Shown here: positions 1-10,028 of the stretch, one piece after another
Position numbering within the stretch: position 1 is the first letter of the stretch
How the letters are laid out: each line of letters begins with the position of its first letter
NCBI RefSeq assembly: GCF_038502225.1
Contig: NC_091293.1
Location: 13,744,939-13,808,938, forward strand
Origin: Cherax quadricarinatus
Lineage: Eukaryota > Arthropoda > Malacostraca > Decapoda > Parastacidae
Direction: 5' to 3'
DNA length: 64,000 bases
Program-made: the position numbers and the translations under genes
The notes under the pieces: generated by a model
What the model saw: the letters and a program-made list of their open reading frames with translations, nothing else
Database searches by the model: none
What the model was told of the DNA's origin: nothing

Positions 1-385
1 ATAATCTCGAGATCACTGAAGAGCTTGGCGCAAGTGATCACAAATCCATCACTTTTAGCATTAATTGGGAATGCAAGAATAATGATAATACAGTAAAAAT
101 CCCTGATTCTCGTTCTGCCGATTATAATGGACTTAGGGAACATCTGTCTAATCTTGATTGGGGTTATCTAGCTAATGATTTTATTGACGATAATCATACT
201 TATGAATATGAAGGGATCTGCTTTTATGATTGTTTTCTTAATAATGTACACAGTGCCCAGAGTATATACATTCCCCAGAGAGAAATTAGGTCTAATAATA
301 ACGATCCCAAATGGGTTAACAGGAGGCTAAAGCATCTATTAGGGGAGAAAAGGGGAATTTATAGGCGCATCAGAAGAGGAGAGGT
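1..385 (+). pseudogene. CR1-like LINE fragment (endonuclease C-terminus to linker)
   Basis: Translation on the plus strand reads as the end of the CR1 endonuclease domain, with the motif ELGASDHKSITFSI, followed by the linker with REIRSNNNDPKWVNRRLKHLLG. Both are also present in the longer CR1 ORF2 copies at 12.1, 28.8 and 2.4 kb, but this copy is clearly more diverged and contains an insertion after the segment LDWGY. It enters from the window edge and stops near 385, where PLE-like sequence begins. It is a partial, non-functional copy. The family assignment rests on co-linearity with the other copies in this window. Confidence 0.8.
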
Positions 386-515
386 TGGAAATAAATGGTA
401 TAAAATACCGACAAAATGGATATATAAACACATATGCAGTACAATGTGATCCTTTATTGACAACGTTACACCCACACAGTGGGCTTTTTCAAGTCACACA
501 CAGATCTACCTGGGG
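386..515 (-). mobile_element. Penelope-like element terminal (pLTR) fragment
   Basis: The stretch starts with GGTATAAAATACCGACAAAA, close to the GGTATAA...ACCGACAAGTTGG edge of the PLE termini at about 2390 and 10960, read on the same side. It then contains, on the minus strand, a hammerhead-like fold (458-496) followed by an AAUAAA-type segment. It interrupts or abuts the CR1 fragment on its left. No coding sequence is present. The right boundary is uncertain. Confidence 0.6.
458..496 (-). ncRNA. Hammerhead-ribozyme-like motif H0 (core U3-A8)
   Basis: Read on the minus strand the order is stem I strand UGAC (plus 493-496), core UUGAAAA (486-492), one extra A, stem II GCCCAC/GUGGGU closed by UGU (470-484), GUAAC, GUU, then the stem I return strand GUCA (458-461). 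Positions 3 and 8 of the core are U and A. The usual GAAAC is GUAAC here, so this copy is probably inactive. Hammerhead ribozymes are known from PLE termini; the assignment here is by hand folding. Confidence 0.5.
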
Positions 516-676
516 TGGAAGGTACGGGAGTATTTATAGTCATGTTCAGAATGTTGAGGTCAGGTGGAGAATGCTGCATCTGATGATCTACCGGGTGGGG
601 TTATAGAGTCTTGGGTAGCTTGGCAGGGGTATTGGACAAGTTGTGAGTAAACCTTCTACAGTGTTCTATGTTCTTA
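516..676 (+). repeat. Decayed CR1 3' end
   Basis: The last part, from about 640, reads CCTTCTACAGTGTTC then TATGTTCTTATG. This matches the end of the CR1 3' UTRs at 8.89, 15.48, 21.86 and 31.56 kb. It lies on the same strand as the CR1 fragment at 1-385 and is probably its 3' end, separated by the PLE terminal piece. The upstream part, 516-640, is assigned by position only. Confidence 0.45.
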
Positions 677-1914
677 TGTGGGATAGCCATGAAGAAGTTT
701 CTTGGCGAGTGGTTCAGCTATGTAATAGAGGCCGTTGTTCTGGTTGAAATTGTTGGTAATAGAGATAAGCGATGATTCCAGGATTCTTCGGTATTGAGTG
801 TTGTCTTCTGTGGCGATAAGTCTTGAGTTTCTGTAGTTAATTAAATGGTTGTGTGAATTGCGATGTTGTACACAGGCATTCCTTGTATCGTCAGTCCTGC
901 TTGCATATTGGTGTTCTGAAATACGTGTTTGGAGGTCTCTTGATGTTTCGCCCACATATAATTTGTTGCAGTCATTACAAGGGATTATGTATACCCCTGC
1001 AGAGGATGGAGGCTTGTCCTGTCTACTACTGGTGATGTCCTTGATGGTCGTGGTTGTGGAGGTAGATACTTGGAATGATGTATTGGAAAAGATGTTGGAA
1101 ACATGTTTGGCAATGGAGTTGGTGGGGAGGGCTATGTATCTCTTCTCGGCAGTGTCTTCTCTGGGTGTGTTGAAGATGTTTAATGCCCGCCGTCTGCAGT
1201 CTCTGATGAAGTGACGAGGATAGTGGAGTTTAGAAAATACTTGTTCAATTATAGTGCATTCTTCCTCAAGGAACATTGCTGCAGATTCTGAGTGCACGCA
1301 GAAAGAAGCCTATAATTACACCACGTTTGGTTTTGGTGTCGTGGTGAGAGTAAAAGTGGAGAAGATCGTTTTGGTTGGTGGGTTTTCGATAGACTTTAAA
1401 ACGAAGTTCTTGGTCAGCTTTGCAGAGCAGAACATCAAGGAAAGGAAGAGTGTGAAAGGAAGTGTGAACTGGATTGAAGGCTCGACCAGGTTGAGCTTGT
1501 CTTGGAGAGCTTGAACGTTGAAGCGTTTAGGAGTTATGAGGAGAATGTCGTCAACATAACGGAGCCAGGTGACAGACGAAGGAATAATGGTAGAGAAACG
1601 TTCGGCTTCTAGATGTTCCATGTATAGGTTCGCCAGGACCGCACTGAGTGGCGAACCCATGGGTAGTCCAGAAGTCTGCTGAAAGAGGTGATTTTCGAAA
1701 GAAAAACACGTAAAGCCAACACAGTTCAACAAGGTCGATGAAATCGCTGTCTGGAATGGGAAGATCAAGTGAATCGTCAATTTTCCTGCGCAAGAGATCG
1801 ATGGCTTGTGTATTAGGTACTTTGGTGAATAGGGAAGTCACGTCAAGGCTGGAAAGTTTCTTGTTCCTGATGTTGATGTTGCGAATACGATTGAGAAGAT
1901 CACCCGAGTGTTTG
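674..1914 (-). pseudogene. PLE reverse transcriptase / GIY-YIG endonuclease, frameshifted
   Basis: Reading leftward, the 5' part (about 1914-1680) has SLDVTSLFTKVP, an RT motif of Penelope-like elements. Next come SGLPMGSPLSAVLANLYMEH and the catalytic YVDDIL (near 1560). After a finger-like segment, residues GVYIIPC...LYVGETSRDLQTRISEH (about 1000-900) form the GIY-YIG nuclease motif. The frame breaks between the two RT blocks (near 1680-1720) and again near 1465 just after SIQFT, so at least three frames are needed. The final GIY-YIG block is open from 1297 to 674 and ends with its own stop. In PLEs this protein does target-primed reverse transcription and second-strand nicking. This copy is 5'-truncated at a head-to-head junction with an opposite PLE at about 1914. 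Confidence 0.85.
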
Positions 1915-2250
1915 AGAGATCTTGCAGTCCGCCTGAATGAGCATCGAAATGCCTCTAACAGAGACGATGTAAGGTACGCCTGTGTCCTCCACAGAGACTC
2001 CACGGGGCATTTGATGAACTGGAACGAGGCACAACTCGTTCTCACCGAACCAGACCTCAGACGCCGACGGTGCCTAGAAGCCTCACTAATCGCCGTCACC
2101 GACACTATAGAACGCAACACAGGAAACTACAAAATTTCAAAAACATTGGCATACATGATACTTAAGCAGCACCAACCCAACAACACAGGAGTCCTTATGA
2201 CATTCCTCAGGTCACGTGCATCACATCTCACTCTCCGCCTATATATATAA
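1914..2250 (+). pseudogene. PLE GIY-YIG endonuclease C-terminal fragment
   Basis: The frame reads RDLAVRLNEHRNASNRDDVR and then CLEASLIAVTDTIERNTGNY, the C-terminal half of the GIY-YIG nuclease domain. It is almost identical to the C-terminus of the longer copy ending at 8791. The GIY and YIG strands and the whole RT are missing: the sequence starts abruptly at about 1914, where a PLE of another subfamily runs in the opposite direction. It runs on without interruption into its own 3' terminal region and the hammerhead-like motif H1. Confidence 0.8.
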
Positions 2251-2395
2251 TGTCTTTCTACCTCTGTATGTTAGAAGTGATCAAAGTCCCAGGACCGAAA
2301 CGTTTTCTAATAAATATGTTATAGTGTTTGCTTACGTGTCTTTCTAAACCAACTTGTCGGTATTTATTACCAAGGTTTATACCACTTCTTGATAT
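2251..2395 (+). mobile_element. PLE 3' terminal region (pLTR) joined to truncated CR1 copy A
   Basis: Sequence from the (TA)n-like block through the hammerhead-like motif to GGTATTTATTACCAAGG is shared with the PLE insertion at 8.9-10.96 kb. It ends at about 2395, where minus-strand CR1 copy A begins in mid ORF2. The CR1 part that should lie to the left is not in the window, so this boundary is a rearrangement or a PLE insertion followed by deletion. Confidence 0.7.
2270..2311 (+). ncRNA. Hammerhead-ribozyme-like motif H1 (core G3-C8)
   Basis: Order: stem I strand GUUAGAA (2270-2276), core GUGAUCA (2277-2283), extra A (2284), stem II AGUCC/GGACC (2285-2289 and 2292-2296, first pair A.C), GAAAC (2297-2301), GUU (2302-2304), stem I return UUCUAAU (2305-2311). 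Stem I forms seven consecutive pairs including one G.U and directly flanks both the core and the predicted cleavage position. Relative to the standard CUGAUGA, positions 3 and 8 are swapped to G and C. Stem III would be only AC/GU, so activity might need two RNA copies. Inference by hand folding. Confidence 0.6.
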
Positions 2396-4822
2396 AAATC
2401 CCAGTAATCTATTTGCCTTATTACGTACGTTTAGGCATTTCTGTCTTGGTTTAAGGTTGCTGCTTACCATAACCCCCAAGTCCTTTTCGCAATCTGTATG
2501 GCTAAGTTCTACATTATTTAACTTATAAGTGCTAGGGTTATGGACACTCCCGAGCTTCAGAACCTTGCATTTATCTACATTGAACTGCATCTGCCACTTT
2601 TCTGACCAAGAGTAGAGTTTGTCTAAATCCTCCTGAAGTTCCCTAACATCTATGTTTGAATCAATTATCCTACCTATCTTCGTGTCATCGGCGAATTTGC
2701 TCATATCACTAGTAATTCCTTCATCAAGATCATTGATATATATTATAAACAACAACGGGCCAAAGACTGATCCCTGTGGAACGCCACTTGTCACTGATCC
2801 CCACTTGGATTTAACCCCATTTATGGACACTCTCTGCTTCCTGTCTATGAGCCATGATTCGATCCACGAGAGCACCCTTCCCCCAATGCCATGAGCTGCT
2901 ACTTTCTTCAACAGTCTTTGGTGCGGAACTCTATCAAATGCCTTACTAAAATCTAAGTAAATAATATCAAATTCTTTATCGTGGTCAACAGCCTCAAAAG
3001 CTTTACTGAAGAAAGTTAATAAATTAGTTAGACAAGACCGGCCTCTTGTGAATCCATGCTGAGTATCATTAATCAAGCTATGCTTATCGAGATGGCTTCT
3101 TATAATCTGAGCTATAATTGACTCTAGTAATTTGCCTACAATTGAGGTCAGGCTTATTGGGCTGCAATTTGACAGTAACGACTTGTCCTCTGTTTTAAAA
3201 ATAGGAATTATATTAGCCATCTTCCACATATCAGACACTACACCTGTTTGAAGAGATAAATTAAAAATATTAGTTAATGGTTCACAGACTTCCATTTTGC
3301 ATTCCTTTAGAACCCTTGAAAAAACCTCATCAGGACCTGGTGACTTATTTTGCTTCAGTCTGTCTATCTGCTTCACAACCATTTCACTAGTGACTGTGAT
3401 GTTACATAATTTATCTTCTTCTGGCCCACCATAAAAATTAATTACCGGAATATTATTAGTGTCTTCCTGTGTAAAAACAGAGAGAAAATAATTATTTAAA
3501 ATCGAGCGCATTTCATTCTCCTTGTCAGTAAGATGCCCATAGTTATTTTTAAGGGGACCTATCTTATCTCTGACTTTTGTTCTATATACCTGGAAAAAAC
3601 TTTTTGGGTTAGTTTTAGAATCCCTAGCAACTTTAATTTCATAGTCCCTTTTAGCTTCTCTTATTCCCTTTTTAATGTCCCTCTTAATATCAATATACTG
3701 ATTCATAAGATGACCCTCGCCTCTTTTGATACGCCTATAAATTCCTTTCTTATGCCCTAGTAGATTTTTCAGCCTATTATTCATCCATCTTGGGTCATTT
3801 CTATTTGATCTAATTTCTTTGTAAGGGATAAACGTTCTTTGAGCAGCATGTATTGTGCTCAGAAAACTGTCATATTGATAGCTCTCTTCGTTACCCCAGT
3901 CAACAGATGATAAGTGTTCTCTAAGCCCATCGTAATCTGCTAAGCGAAAATCTGGGACTGTTACTGAGTTATCCCTACTATCATACTTCCATTCAATGCT
4001 AAATGTAATTGATTTGTGGTCGCTAGCACCCAGTTCCTCTGAAACTTCTAAATTATTAACAAGGGATTCATTGTTTGCCAGAACTAAGTCAAGCAGGTTA
4101 TTACCCCTTGTAGGTTCTGTCACAAACTGCTTCAAAAAACAATCCTGAACTACTTTTAAGAAGTCGTATGATTCTAAATTCCCAGTCAAGAAATTCCAAT
4201 CAATATGACTAAAGTTAAAGTCTCCTAGAATTACTACATTATCGTGCCTTGTGGCCCTAACAATTTCCTCCCATAGTAGTCTCCCCTGGTCCCTATCTAA
4301 ATTTGGGGGACGGTATATCACGCCTAAAATTAATTTTTCATTCCCCTCTAAAAATTCTATCCAAACAGACTCTGTATGTGTTACTTCAGACTTAATACCC
4401 GTTTTTATGCAACAGTTCAAGCGATCTCGGACATACAATGCCACCCCACCCCCCTTTCCGACACTTCTATCTACTTGGAAAAATTTAAAACCCTGACTGT
4501 GACATTCTGCAGGCATGTCCCGACTTTTTGAATTAAACCACGTCTCAGTAATGGCAAAAACGTCTATGTTACCTGGACTAGCAACTAGTCTCAACTCGTC
4601 CATCTTATTCCTAGAACTGCGACTATTTGCGTAATAAATATTTAAAGACCCTCCTCTCTCTTTACCCTTCCTGCTCCTTTCTGTTATTTCACTAAACCTA
4701 TTACTGTCCTTGTCAATTCGTGCCACTGGCTTTCCAATATCCACCTCATTTTGCCTATTACTAGTTCTCCTAGTACTCATATTACTACACTGCGACTTCA
4801 CAGTTTTCCCGAAAAAACCCAT
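2396..4822 (-). pseudogene. CR1 LINE copy A ORF2 (endonuclease-RT), 3' truncated
   Basis: The protein starts MGFFGKTVKSQCSN at 4822 and is open for about 800 residues. The endonuclease domain comes first, with YYANSRSSRNKMDEL, TETWFNS, GDFNFSHIDW and ELGASDHKSI. A basic linker follows, then the RT, with NKSPGPDEV, SGVPQGSVFGPLLF and catalytic FADDTK (plus coordinates about 2682-2696). The reading frame leaves CR1 sequence at about 2396, inside a segment corresponding to GFISRS in the longer copies. The last roughly 150 residues and the 3' UTR are replaced by PLE sequence. ORF1 lies 9 nt upstream. ORF2 nicks target DNA and reverse-transcribes the element RNA. The C-terminal loss makes this copy defective. 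Confidence 0.92.
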
Positions 4823-4830
4823 ACCACTAA

Positions 4831-5801
4831 CTATTCCTTATTTAAAGACCTAATAGCTCCTTTCACTGCGGTGGCCAGTGCTCCCACCCCACACCTAGAT
4901 AAGTGAACCCCATCCCTGGCATACATGTTATTTCTGCCATAAGAGAGGTCCCAGTTGTCAATGAATGTTACCGCATTTCCCTTGCAGTATTTGTCCAGCC
5001 AGCAATTGACACCAATTGCTCTGGACAACCATTCATTTCCAACTCCTCTCCTTGGCAAAATGCCACATATGACAGGGTTCCCACCCTTCCTCCTAATTAT
5101 CTCTATAGCTGACCTATACCTGCTAATCAGGTCCTCACTCCTACGTCTGCCAACATCGTTGCCTCCAGCACTGAGACAGATAATAGGATTGCTCCCATTA
5201 CCTCTCATGATGCCATCCAGACGGCTAACAATATCCTTCATCCCAGTCCCAGGAAAACACACTCTCTGCCTCCTACTCCTATCCTTCAAGCAGAATGCCC
5301 TATCCATGTACCTAATCTGGCTATCCCCAACAACAACAATGTTTTTACCTTCCTTGGCGTCGTCCGTCGTGATGCTCCGAGTAGTCGACTCACATTCGCC
5401 AGGTAGCATTACACCACTTATACAATTCGTCAAGACGTTCTCGATGGTCTTCGTTGGGGTTTCTAGGATGTCTCACTCACTTTTGTCAAAGCTTCTTTGG
5501 TGCTTGTTGTGGCATTCCCAGTAGAACACTCACATTCGTCAGGTAGCACCGAGAATGGGTTGGAAGTTTCCACGGTAGTCTTCTGGTTTCTCGTTGTTTC
5601 TGCCTCTCCAACCGTTTTCTTGATCTTCAGCTTGGTTCCATGCTGCCAGGCCACTGACCAAGCTCCCCTCTTAACCTGGGGACTCACAACAGGAGGATTA
5701 CTACGAATCCTCTTGTTCTCCTCCGTTAATCGCCGTATCTCCATTTTAGCAACTCTGAGCTCTTCTCTCACCTGCTGGTAAAGTTGCTCAAGAGAGGGCA
5801 T
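4831..5801 (-). pseudogene. CR1 LINE copy A ORF1 (coiled coil plus esterase-like), frameshifted
   Basis: The first segment (5801-5463) begins MPSLEQLYQQVREELR, a predicted coiled coil, and runs to SVLPDECECSTGN. The second (5433-4831) carries the SGNH/GDSL-esterase-like domain: GDSQIRYMDRAF (block I Ser), LSAGGNDVGRR (Asn) and ARDGVHLS (Asp, His). The two are in different frames. The sequence between them repeats a SVLPDECE-like block (VMLPGECESTT), so copy A has an internal duplication of roughly 100 bp that copies B and C lack. Esterase-like ORF1 proteins are known from CR1-type LINEs, where ORF1p binds element RNA. The stop at 4831 is 9 nt before the ORF2 ATG. Confidence 0.88.
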
Positions 5802-5863
5802 CCTGGTTCAGATTCACAGAGAGCACACAAACAGGTCTTCACAGAGCTAAGTACACGTTCTTA
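5802..5863 (-). other. CR1 copy A 5' leader remnant
   Basis: On the minus strand the bases before the ORF1 ATG match the leader of copies B and C (CTCTGTGAAGACCTGTTTG). The similarity stops near 5863, marking the 5' truncation point of this copy. Confidence 0.7.
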
Positions 5864-6202
5864 TGAATTGTATGTTGCCTGCAGAAACAAAAACAAACAG
5901 CAACTTCGGTTTATTCTAACCAATAAGTAGTAATAATGATAACAATGATGTTGTAAGCTGTTTTATTTGTTATTAATATTACATGCAATATGCATTCAAG
6001 TTTTCGTTACTCGTTTTTATTTTCTTTAATTAGATTTGACATTTTCTAAAAAGATATTGAAATGAAACGTCATTTCTTTGCTTTTAGGCAAAAGTTCATC
6101 TGATTAAGGTACAGGAATACTACGTTATAAAAAAGTTATAACCCATTACACAACGTATAGTTTACAGTGCACACCAAGAGGACCATCTTGACCAAGAGTT
6201 CT
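5864..6202. other. AT-rich sequence, no feature recognised
   Basis: No open frame of note and no similarity to other parts of the window. It separates CR1 copy A from the minisatellite. Confidence 0.5.
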
Positions 6203-6358
6203 AGTCTCCCTCAGTAATCTCCCTCAGCAATCTCCTTCAGCAGTCTCCCTCAGCTGTCTTCCTCACCAGTCTCCCTCACCAGTCTCCCTCACCAGTCTCA
6301 CTCACCAGTATTCCTCACAAGTCTCCCTCACCAATCTCCCTCACCAGTCGCCCTCACC
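6203..6358 (+). repeat. 13-bp minisatellite AGTCTCCCTCACC, about 12 copies
   Basis: A 13-bp unit repeats about 12 times with substitutions; the first third ends in CAGY and the rest in CACC. It is unrelated in sequence to the 13-bp array at 27-45 kb although it shares the unit length. Confidence 0.9.
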
Positions 6359-6412
6359 ATGCACTAATTCCAGCTACAGGAACCACGAAAACACAACAAT
6401 AAAGGTGATCGT

Positions 6413-6414
<2 letters not shown>

Positions 6415-6465
<51 letters not shown>
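6415..6465 (+). repeat. (AG)n microsatellite
   Basis: Uninterrupted AG dinucleotides for about 50 bp. Long arginine/glutamate or serine/leucine frames across it are artefacts of the repeat. Confidence 0.97.
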
Positions 6466-6469
<4 letters not shown>

Positions 6470-6581
6470 TGTGTCGCTACTTCAAGGAAGAGAGAATACG
6501 AAATGTGTCTATTCCTCCATGGAGGAAAATAAGAGCTCTTTATTCCTCCATGGAGGGGAGTGGTTCTCTGTTCCTCCATGG

Positions 6582-6790
6582 TGTCCTTTAGCTCTACCGG
6601 TAGCGCACTTAGCTCGCACAGTGAGATCCGTAGTTCGATCCCCGGTACGGGAGGAAACATTAAATCGTGTTTTCTTTAAGACACCTTCTGTCCCTGTTCA
6701 CCTAGCAGTAAATAGATACCTGGGTGTTTGTCGACTGGCGTGGGTAGCATCCTGGGGAAGAAATTGACGTAATTTGCCCTAAACGCCCTG
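6582..6790 (+). mobile_element. tRNA-derived SINE
   Basis: A pol III A-box-like TAGCTCTACCGG lies at 6589-6600 and a B-box GTTCGATCCCC at 6633-6643, with tRNA-like spacing. The body that follows (CACCTAGCAGTAAATAGATAC and on) is of a type I recognise from decapod genomes as a SINE body. No cloverleaf tRNA gene is intact. The insertion ends near the start of CR1 copy D at about 6800. I did not find target duplications. Confidence 0.7.
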
Positions 6791-6799
6791 CCCTGCCTA

Positions 6800-7726
6800 A
6801 CTTCCATAGTGGGAAAATTTATGGAATCAATAATTACTGAAGCAATTCGTAGCCGTCTTGAAAAGCATAAATTGATCAATGGCTCTCAACACGGTTTTAC
6901 AAAAGGGCGTTCCTGCCTAACGAATTTATTAACTTTGTTCACTAAGGTATCTGAGGAGGTAGATCATGGTAATGAATATGATATTGTGGATATGGCCTTT
7001 AGTAAGGCTTTTGAAAAAGTCCCAGGTCGGAGACTATTGCGGAAAATTAAGGTACACAGAATAGGAGGAGAAATTTTTTCCTGGACAGAGGTGTGGTTGA
7101 CAGGCAGCAGAGAGTTTGAATAAATGGGGAGAAATTCAAGTGCGAAAGCGTCAAGAGCGGTGTTCCACAGAGGTCAGTGTGGGGCACCTTGTTGTTCACA
7201 GTCTACATAAATAACATTGATGAAGGAATAAATAGCGACATAAGCAAGTTTGCCGATGACACCAAAATAGGCCGTCGAATTCATTCTGACGAGGACATTA
7301 GAGCACTCCAGGATGATTTGAATAGACTGATGCAGTGGTCGGAGAAGTGGCAGATGCAGTTTAAAATAGACAAATGCAAAGTTCTAAATGTTGGACAGGA
7401 CAATAACCATGCTACATTCAAACTATATAATATAGATCCTAATATTACTGATTTTGAAAAGGATTTGGAAGTTCTGGTTAGCAGTAATCTAAAACCAAGA
7501 CAACAGTGCATAAGTGTTCGCAATAAAGTGAACAGAAACCTTGGCTTCATATCAAGAAGCATAAATAACAGGTATCCCCAGATTGTTATTCAACTCTATA
7601 TATCTTTGGTTAGGCCTCATTTAGATTATGCTGCACAGTTTTAGTCACCGTATTACAGAATGGGCAAAAATGCACTGGAAAACGTACGAAAGAGGATGAC
7701 AAAGTTGATCCCATGTATCAGAAATC
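6800..7726 (+). pseudogene. CR1 LINE copy D, RT domain, first part (split by PLE)
   Basis: The frame reads GKFMESIITEAIRSRLEKHK, QHGFTKGRSCLTNLLT, then after a frameshift near 7120-7180 GTLLFTVYINNIDEG and the catalytic FADDTKIGRR (about 7249-7275). It is interrupted by TAG at 7642-7644. This subfamily is clearly diverged from copies A, B and C. It breaks off at 7726 inside the segment CIRN; the continuation LPYEDRLRTLNLHS resumes at 10964. The bases ATCAGAAATC occur on both sides of the gap and are the target duplication of the intervening PLE. Confidence 0.88.
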
Positions 7727-7813
7727 CTGGGACCTTGATCACTTCTAACATACAGAGGTAGAAAGACATTATATATATAGGTGGAGAGTGAGGTGTGACG
7801 CACGTGGAATTCT

Positions 7814-8791
7814 CTGGAGACAGAGAAATTCAGCACCCTCATTCCCAACACCGTTACCTGGCTAAGATACGTTGATGATATATTGGTTTTCTATCCGAGA
7901 CGTCTCAATATCCAGGCCCTTCTCAACAAGATCAATGCAGTTGAACCATCAATAAAGTTTACACTTGAACTCGAAAATGATGGCAAACTTCCTTTCCTCG
8001 ACGTTCTACTGTGCAGATCTCCCGACAGTGACAAACTTCTCTTCAAAGTGTATAGAAAACCTTCCAACAAGGACGATCTTATACACTTTTATTCACACCA
8101 AGACACCCGCACTAAGAGAGGAGTCCTCATTGGCTTCTTCTTGAGAGCTCTTCGCATCTCCAACCCTTGTTTTCTAGAAGAAGAATGCACTTACATAACA
8201 CAAGCCTTTACACGTCTTCTGTTCCCACCTTTCTTCATCCGAGATTGCAGACTCAAGGCACAAGCTATCCTCAACAAACCGCCCATGGAACAGCCCTCTA
8301 AGCAGTTCATAGTACTCCCATGTGGCGATGTTGCCACGAATACTCGCCGGGCACTTGCTATGAGTAACATCAACGTTTCCACCATAAACACATCATCTAT
8401 CAAAGACCTCACTACGAAACGCAGCCCCACACCTCTAACTTCTACAGCAGGCGTCTACACTATCCCCTGTGGGTTCTGTCCCAAGAAATATGTACGCGAG
8501 ACAGGCAGAGATCTTGCAGTCCGCCTGAATGAGCATCGAAATGCCTCTAACAGAGACGATGTAAGGTACGCCTGTGTCCTCCACAAAGACTCCACGGGGC
8601 ATTTGATGAACTGGAATGAGGCACAACTCGTTCTCACCGAACCAGTCCTCAGACGCCGACGGTGCCTAGAAGCCTCACTAATCGCCGTCACCGACACTAT
8701 AGAACGCAACACTGGAAACTACAAAATTTCAAAAACATTGGCATACATGATACTTAAGCAGCCCCAATCCAACAACACAGGAGTCACATGA
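7814..8791 (+). pseudogene. PLE RT C-terminus plus GIY-YIG endonuclease (5' truncated)
   Basis: The frame is open from about 7814 to the stop at 8791. It starts inside the RT with TVTWLRYVDDIL (YVDD at 7868-7879), continues through LPFLDVLLCRSPDSDKLLFK and RKPSNKDDLIHFYSHQDTRT, then a linker with EEECTYITQAF. The GIY-YIG domain comes last, with GVYTIPCGFCPKKYVRETGRD and LAVRLNEHRNASNRD. The YIG strand reads YVRETGRD where the sister at 0.9 kb has YVGETSRD, so the conserved glycine is arginine here. The RT palm N-terminal to the YVDD box is missing, so the protein cannot be functional alone. Confidence 0.9.
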
Positions 8792-8894
8792 TTTCATCGT
8801 CTACCCGTCCTCATCATAGGTAGAGGTTGTTTTGATAAGGACCTGCCTCGCATGGGCCAGTAGGCCTTCTACAGTGTTCCTCCATTCTTATGTT
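8786..8894 (+). mobile_element. Severely 5'-truncated CR1 3' end
   Basis: Inserted after GGAGTC in the PLE; the sister PLE at 2.2 kb runs straight through this point (GGAGTCCTTATGACATTCC). The insert ends with the CR1 3' UTR hallmark CATGGGCCAGTAGGCC and TTCTTATG octamers. About 109 bp, only 3' UTR. Confidence 0.8.
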
Positions 8895-8971
8895 CTTATG
8901 ACATTCCTCAGGTTACGTGCGTCACACCTCACTCTCCGCCTATATATATAATGTCTTTCTACCTCTGTATG

Positions 8972-10017
8972 CTTGGGGCCCCCATCTGGACCAATCCTCT
9001 TGACACAATCAATGTAGAAACAATTGAACAAGAATTCCTGACGAATCCCCAGACGAAGCAGATAGCGACGACTCCAGCACACCCTCTTGGGAAAACCTTA
9101 CTTTCTACACCTCTCCCTCGAACGCTGACACCATGACCTGCTCTGAACTCTACAAAGGCCTCGGTGATGGAACAGTCAAGTATGCCTGCGAATCACCTCT
9201 TCACTTCACACTCACGCAAGTTCTTGAGTTCATCAAGCCTCTTCGTTTCACTTTTTCCAACAAGACAACGCTATACCACCTCTCCAGGAGCAGCTTCAAG
9301 AAGTTTGCAAATGGCTCCACTGCAAAACTGCCTCCTCAACTACTAAAATAACCTCCCACATGTCTGCTGCCCTCTGATGGTCCTACCTGCCTGCCCTCTC
9401 CTGCGACCTGGAAACTTCCAGCTCTCGAGACTCAAAGACCTCACCTACCACGAGACTGTTGCATACACAGCTTGCTCTCTTCCCGTTTTTTCTCCAAGTC
9501 TGTCCCACGACCGCCTTAGCTGCTGGGTCAAGCCTTGGCTCTATTTCTAAGGCTAAGAACACTCCTCTCCAGCGCTATTCTTCGTCTGTCCCGTCTTCCC
9601 CGCTCATCCCATTGGGATCTTACCTGCACTTGCTTGCTTGCTTGCTTACCTGTGCTTCAGAATCTCTACAACCACGGTGTTGTAAACACCACCTCCAAGG
9701 CTGAGGGACTGATTACCTCATCTTTTGTATATAGTTCTTATGTTTTTTTAATTATGTCCAAGAATTTGTATTGATAAAGCCACTGGATGACGAAACGTTT
9801 ACAATAAAGATAACCAGATGTTGCACAAGTGTCTTAACTTTCACATACGGTGTTGTCGCTTATGAGATGCACCAGTTGAACTGACCAGAAGAGTGCTTGA
9901 ACAGCATATGTCGCATCATTGTAGAAACCTTTCTCCCTCGGGAGCCAGAGACGGGTCATCGCAAGATTGAGACCAGTGCCAGGACTACGGTCTTGGCGAA
10001 CATTATACATACACACA
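8972..10017 (+). mobile_element. Second PLE nested in the first, 12-bp target duplication
   Basis: The word TACCTCTGTATG ends at 8971 and recurs at 10018-10029, and the host PLE reads through if the interval is removed. The insert holds about 700 bp with short frames I do not recognise (for example 9133-9351), then a terminal region with hammerhead-like motif H3 (9766-9804) of a different subfamily, and a tail to 10017. The same terminal sequence occurs as an inverted pair at 24.2-24.8 kb. Confidence 0.78.
9766..9804 (+). ncRNA. Hammerhead-ribozyme-like motif H3 (core U3-A8)
   Basis: Stem I strand UUGUA (9766-9770), core UUGAUAA (9771-9777), extra A, stem II GCCA/UGAC (9779-9782 and 9788-9791, one C.A mismatch), GAAAC (9792-9796), GUU (9797-9799), stem I return UACAA (9800-9804). 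Stem I pairs perfectly over five bases. Core positions 3 and 8 are U and A. Close relative of H4 at 24.76 kb. Confidence 0.55.
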
Positions 10018-10028
10018 TACCTCTGTAT

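Noticed and set aside
849..1214. Plus-strand open frames over the PLE at 0.67-1.9 kb
   Set aside because: Antisense shadows of the RT/GIY-YIG protein.
4831..5433. Host GDSL/SGNH hydrolase gene
   Set aside because: The domain is preceded by a coiled coil and followed within 9-14 nt by a LINE endonuclease-RT in three copies, so it is CR1 ORF1.
6589..6643. tRNA gene
   Set aside because: A and B boxes are present but the sequence does not fold into a full cloverleaf and continues into a SINE body.
7814..8791. Homing endonuclease or UvrC/SLX1-type GIY-YIG nuclease
   Set aside because: It is fused to a YVDD reverse transcriptase and lies next to PLE termini.
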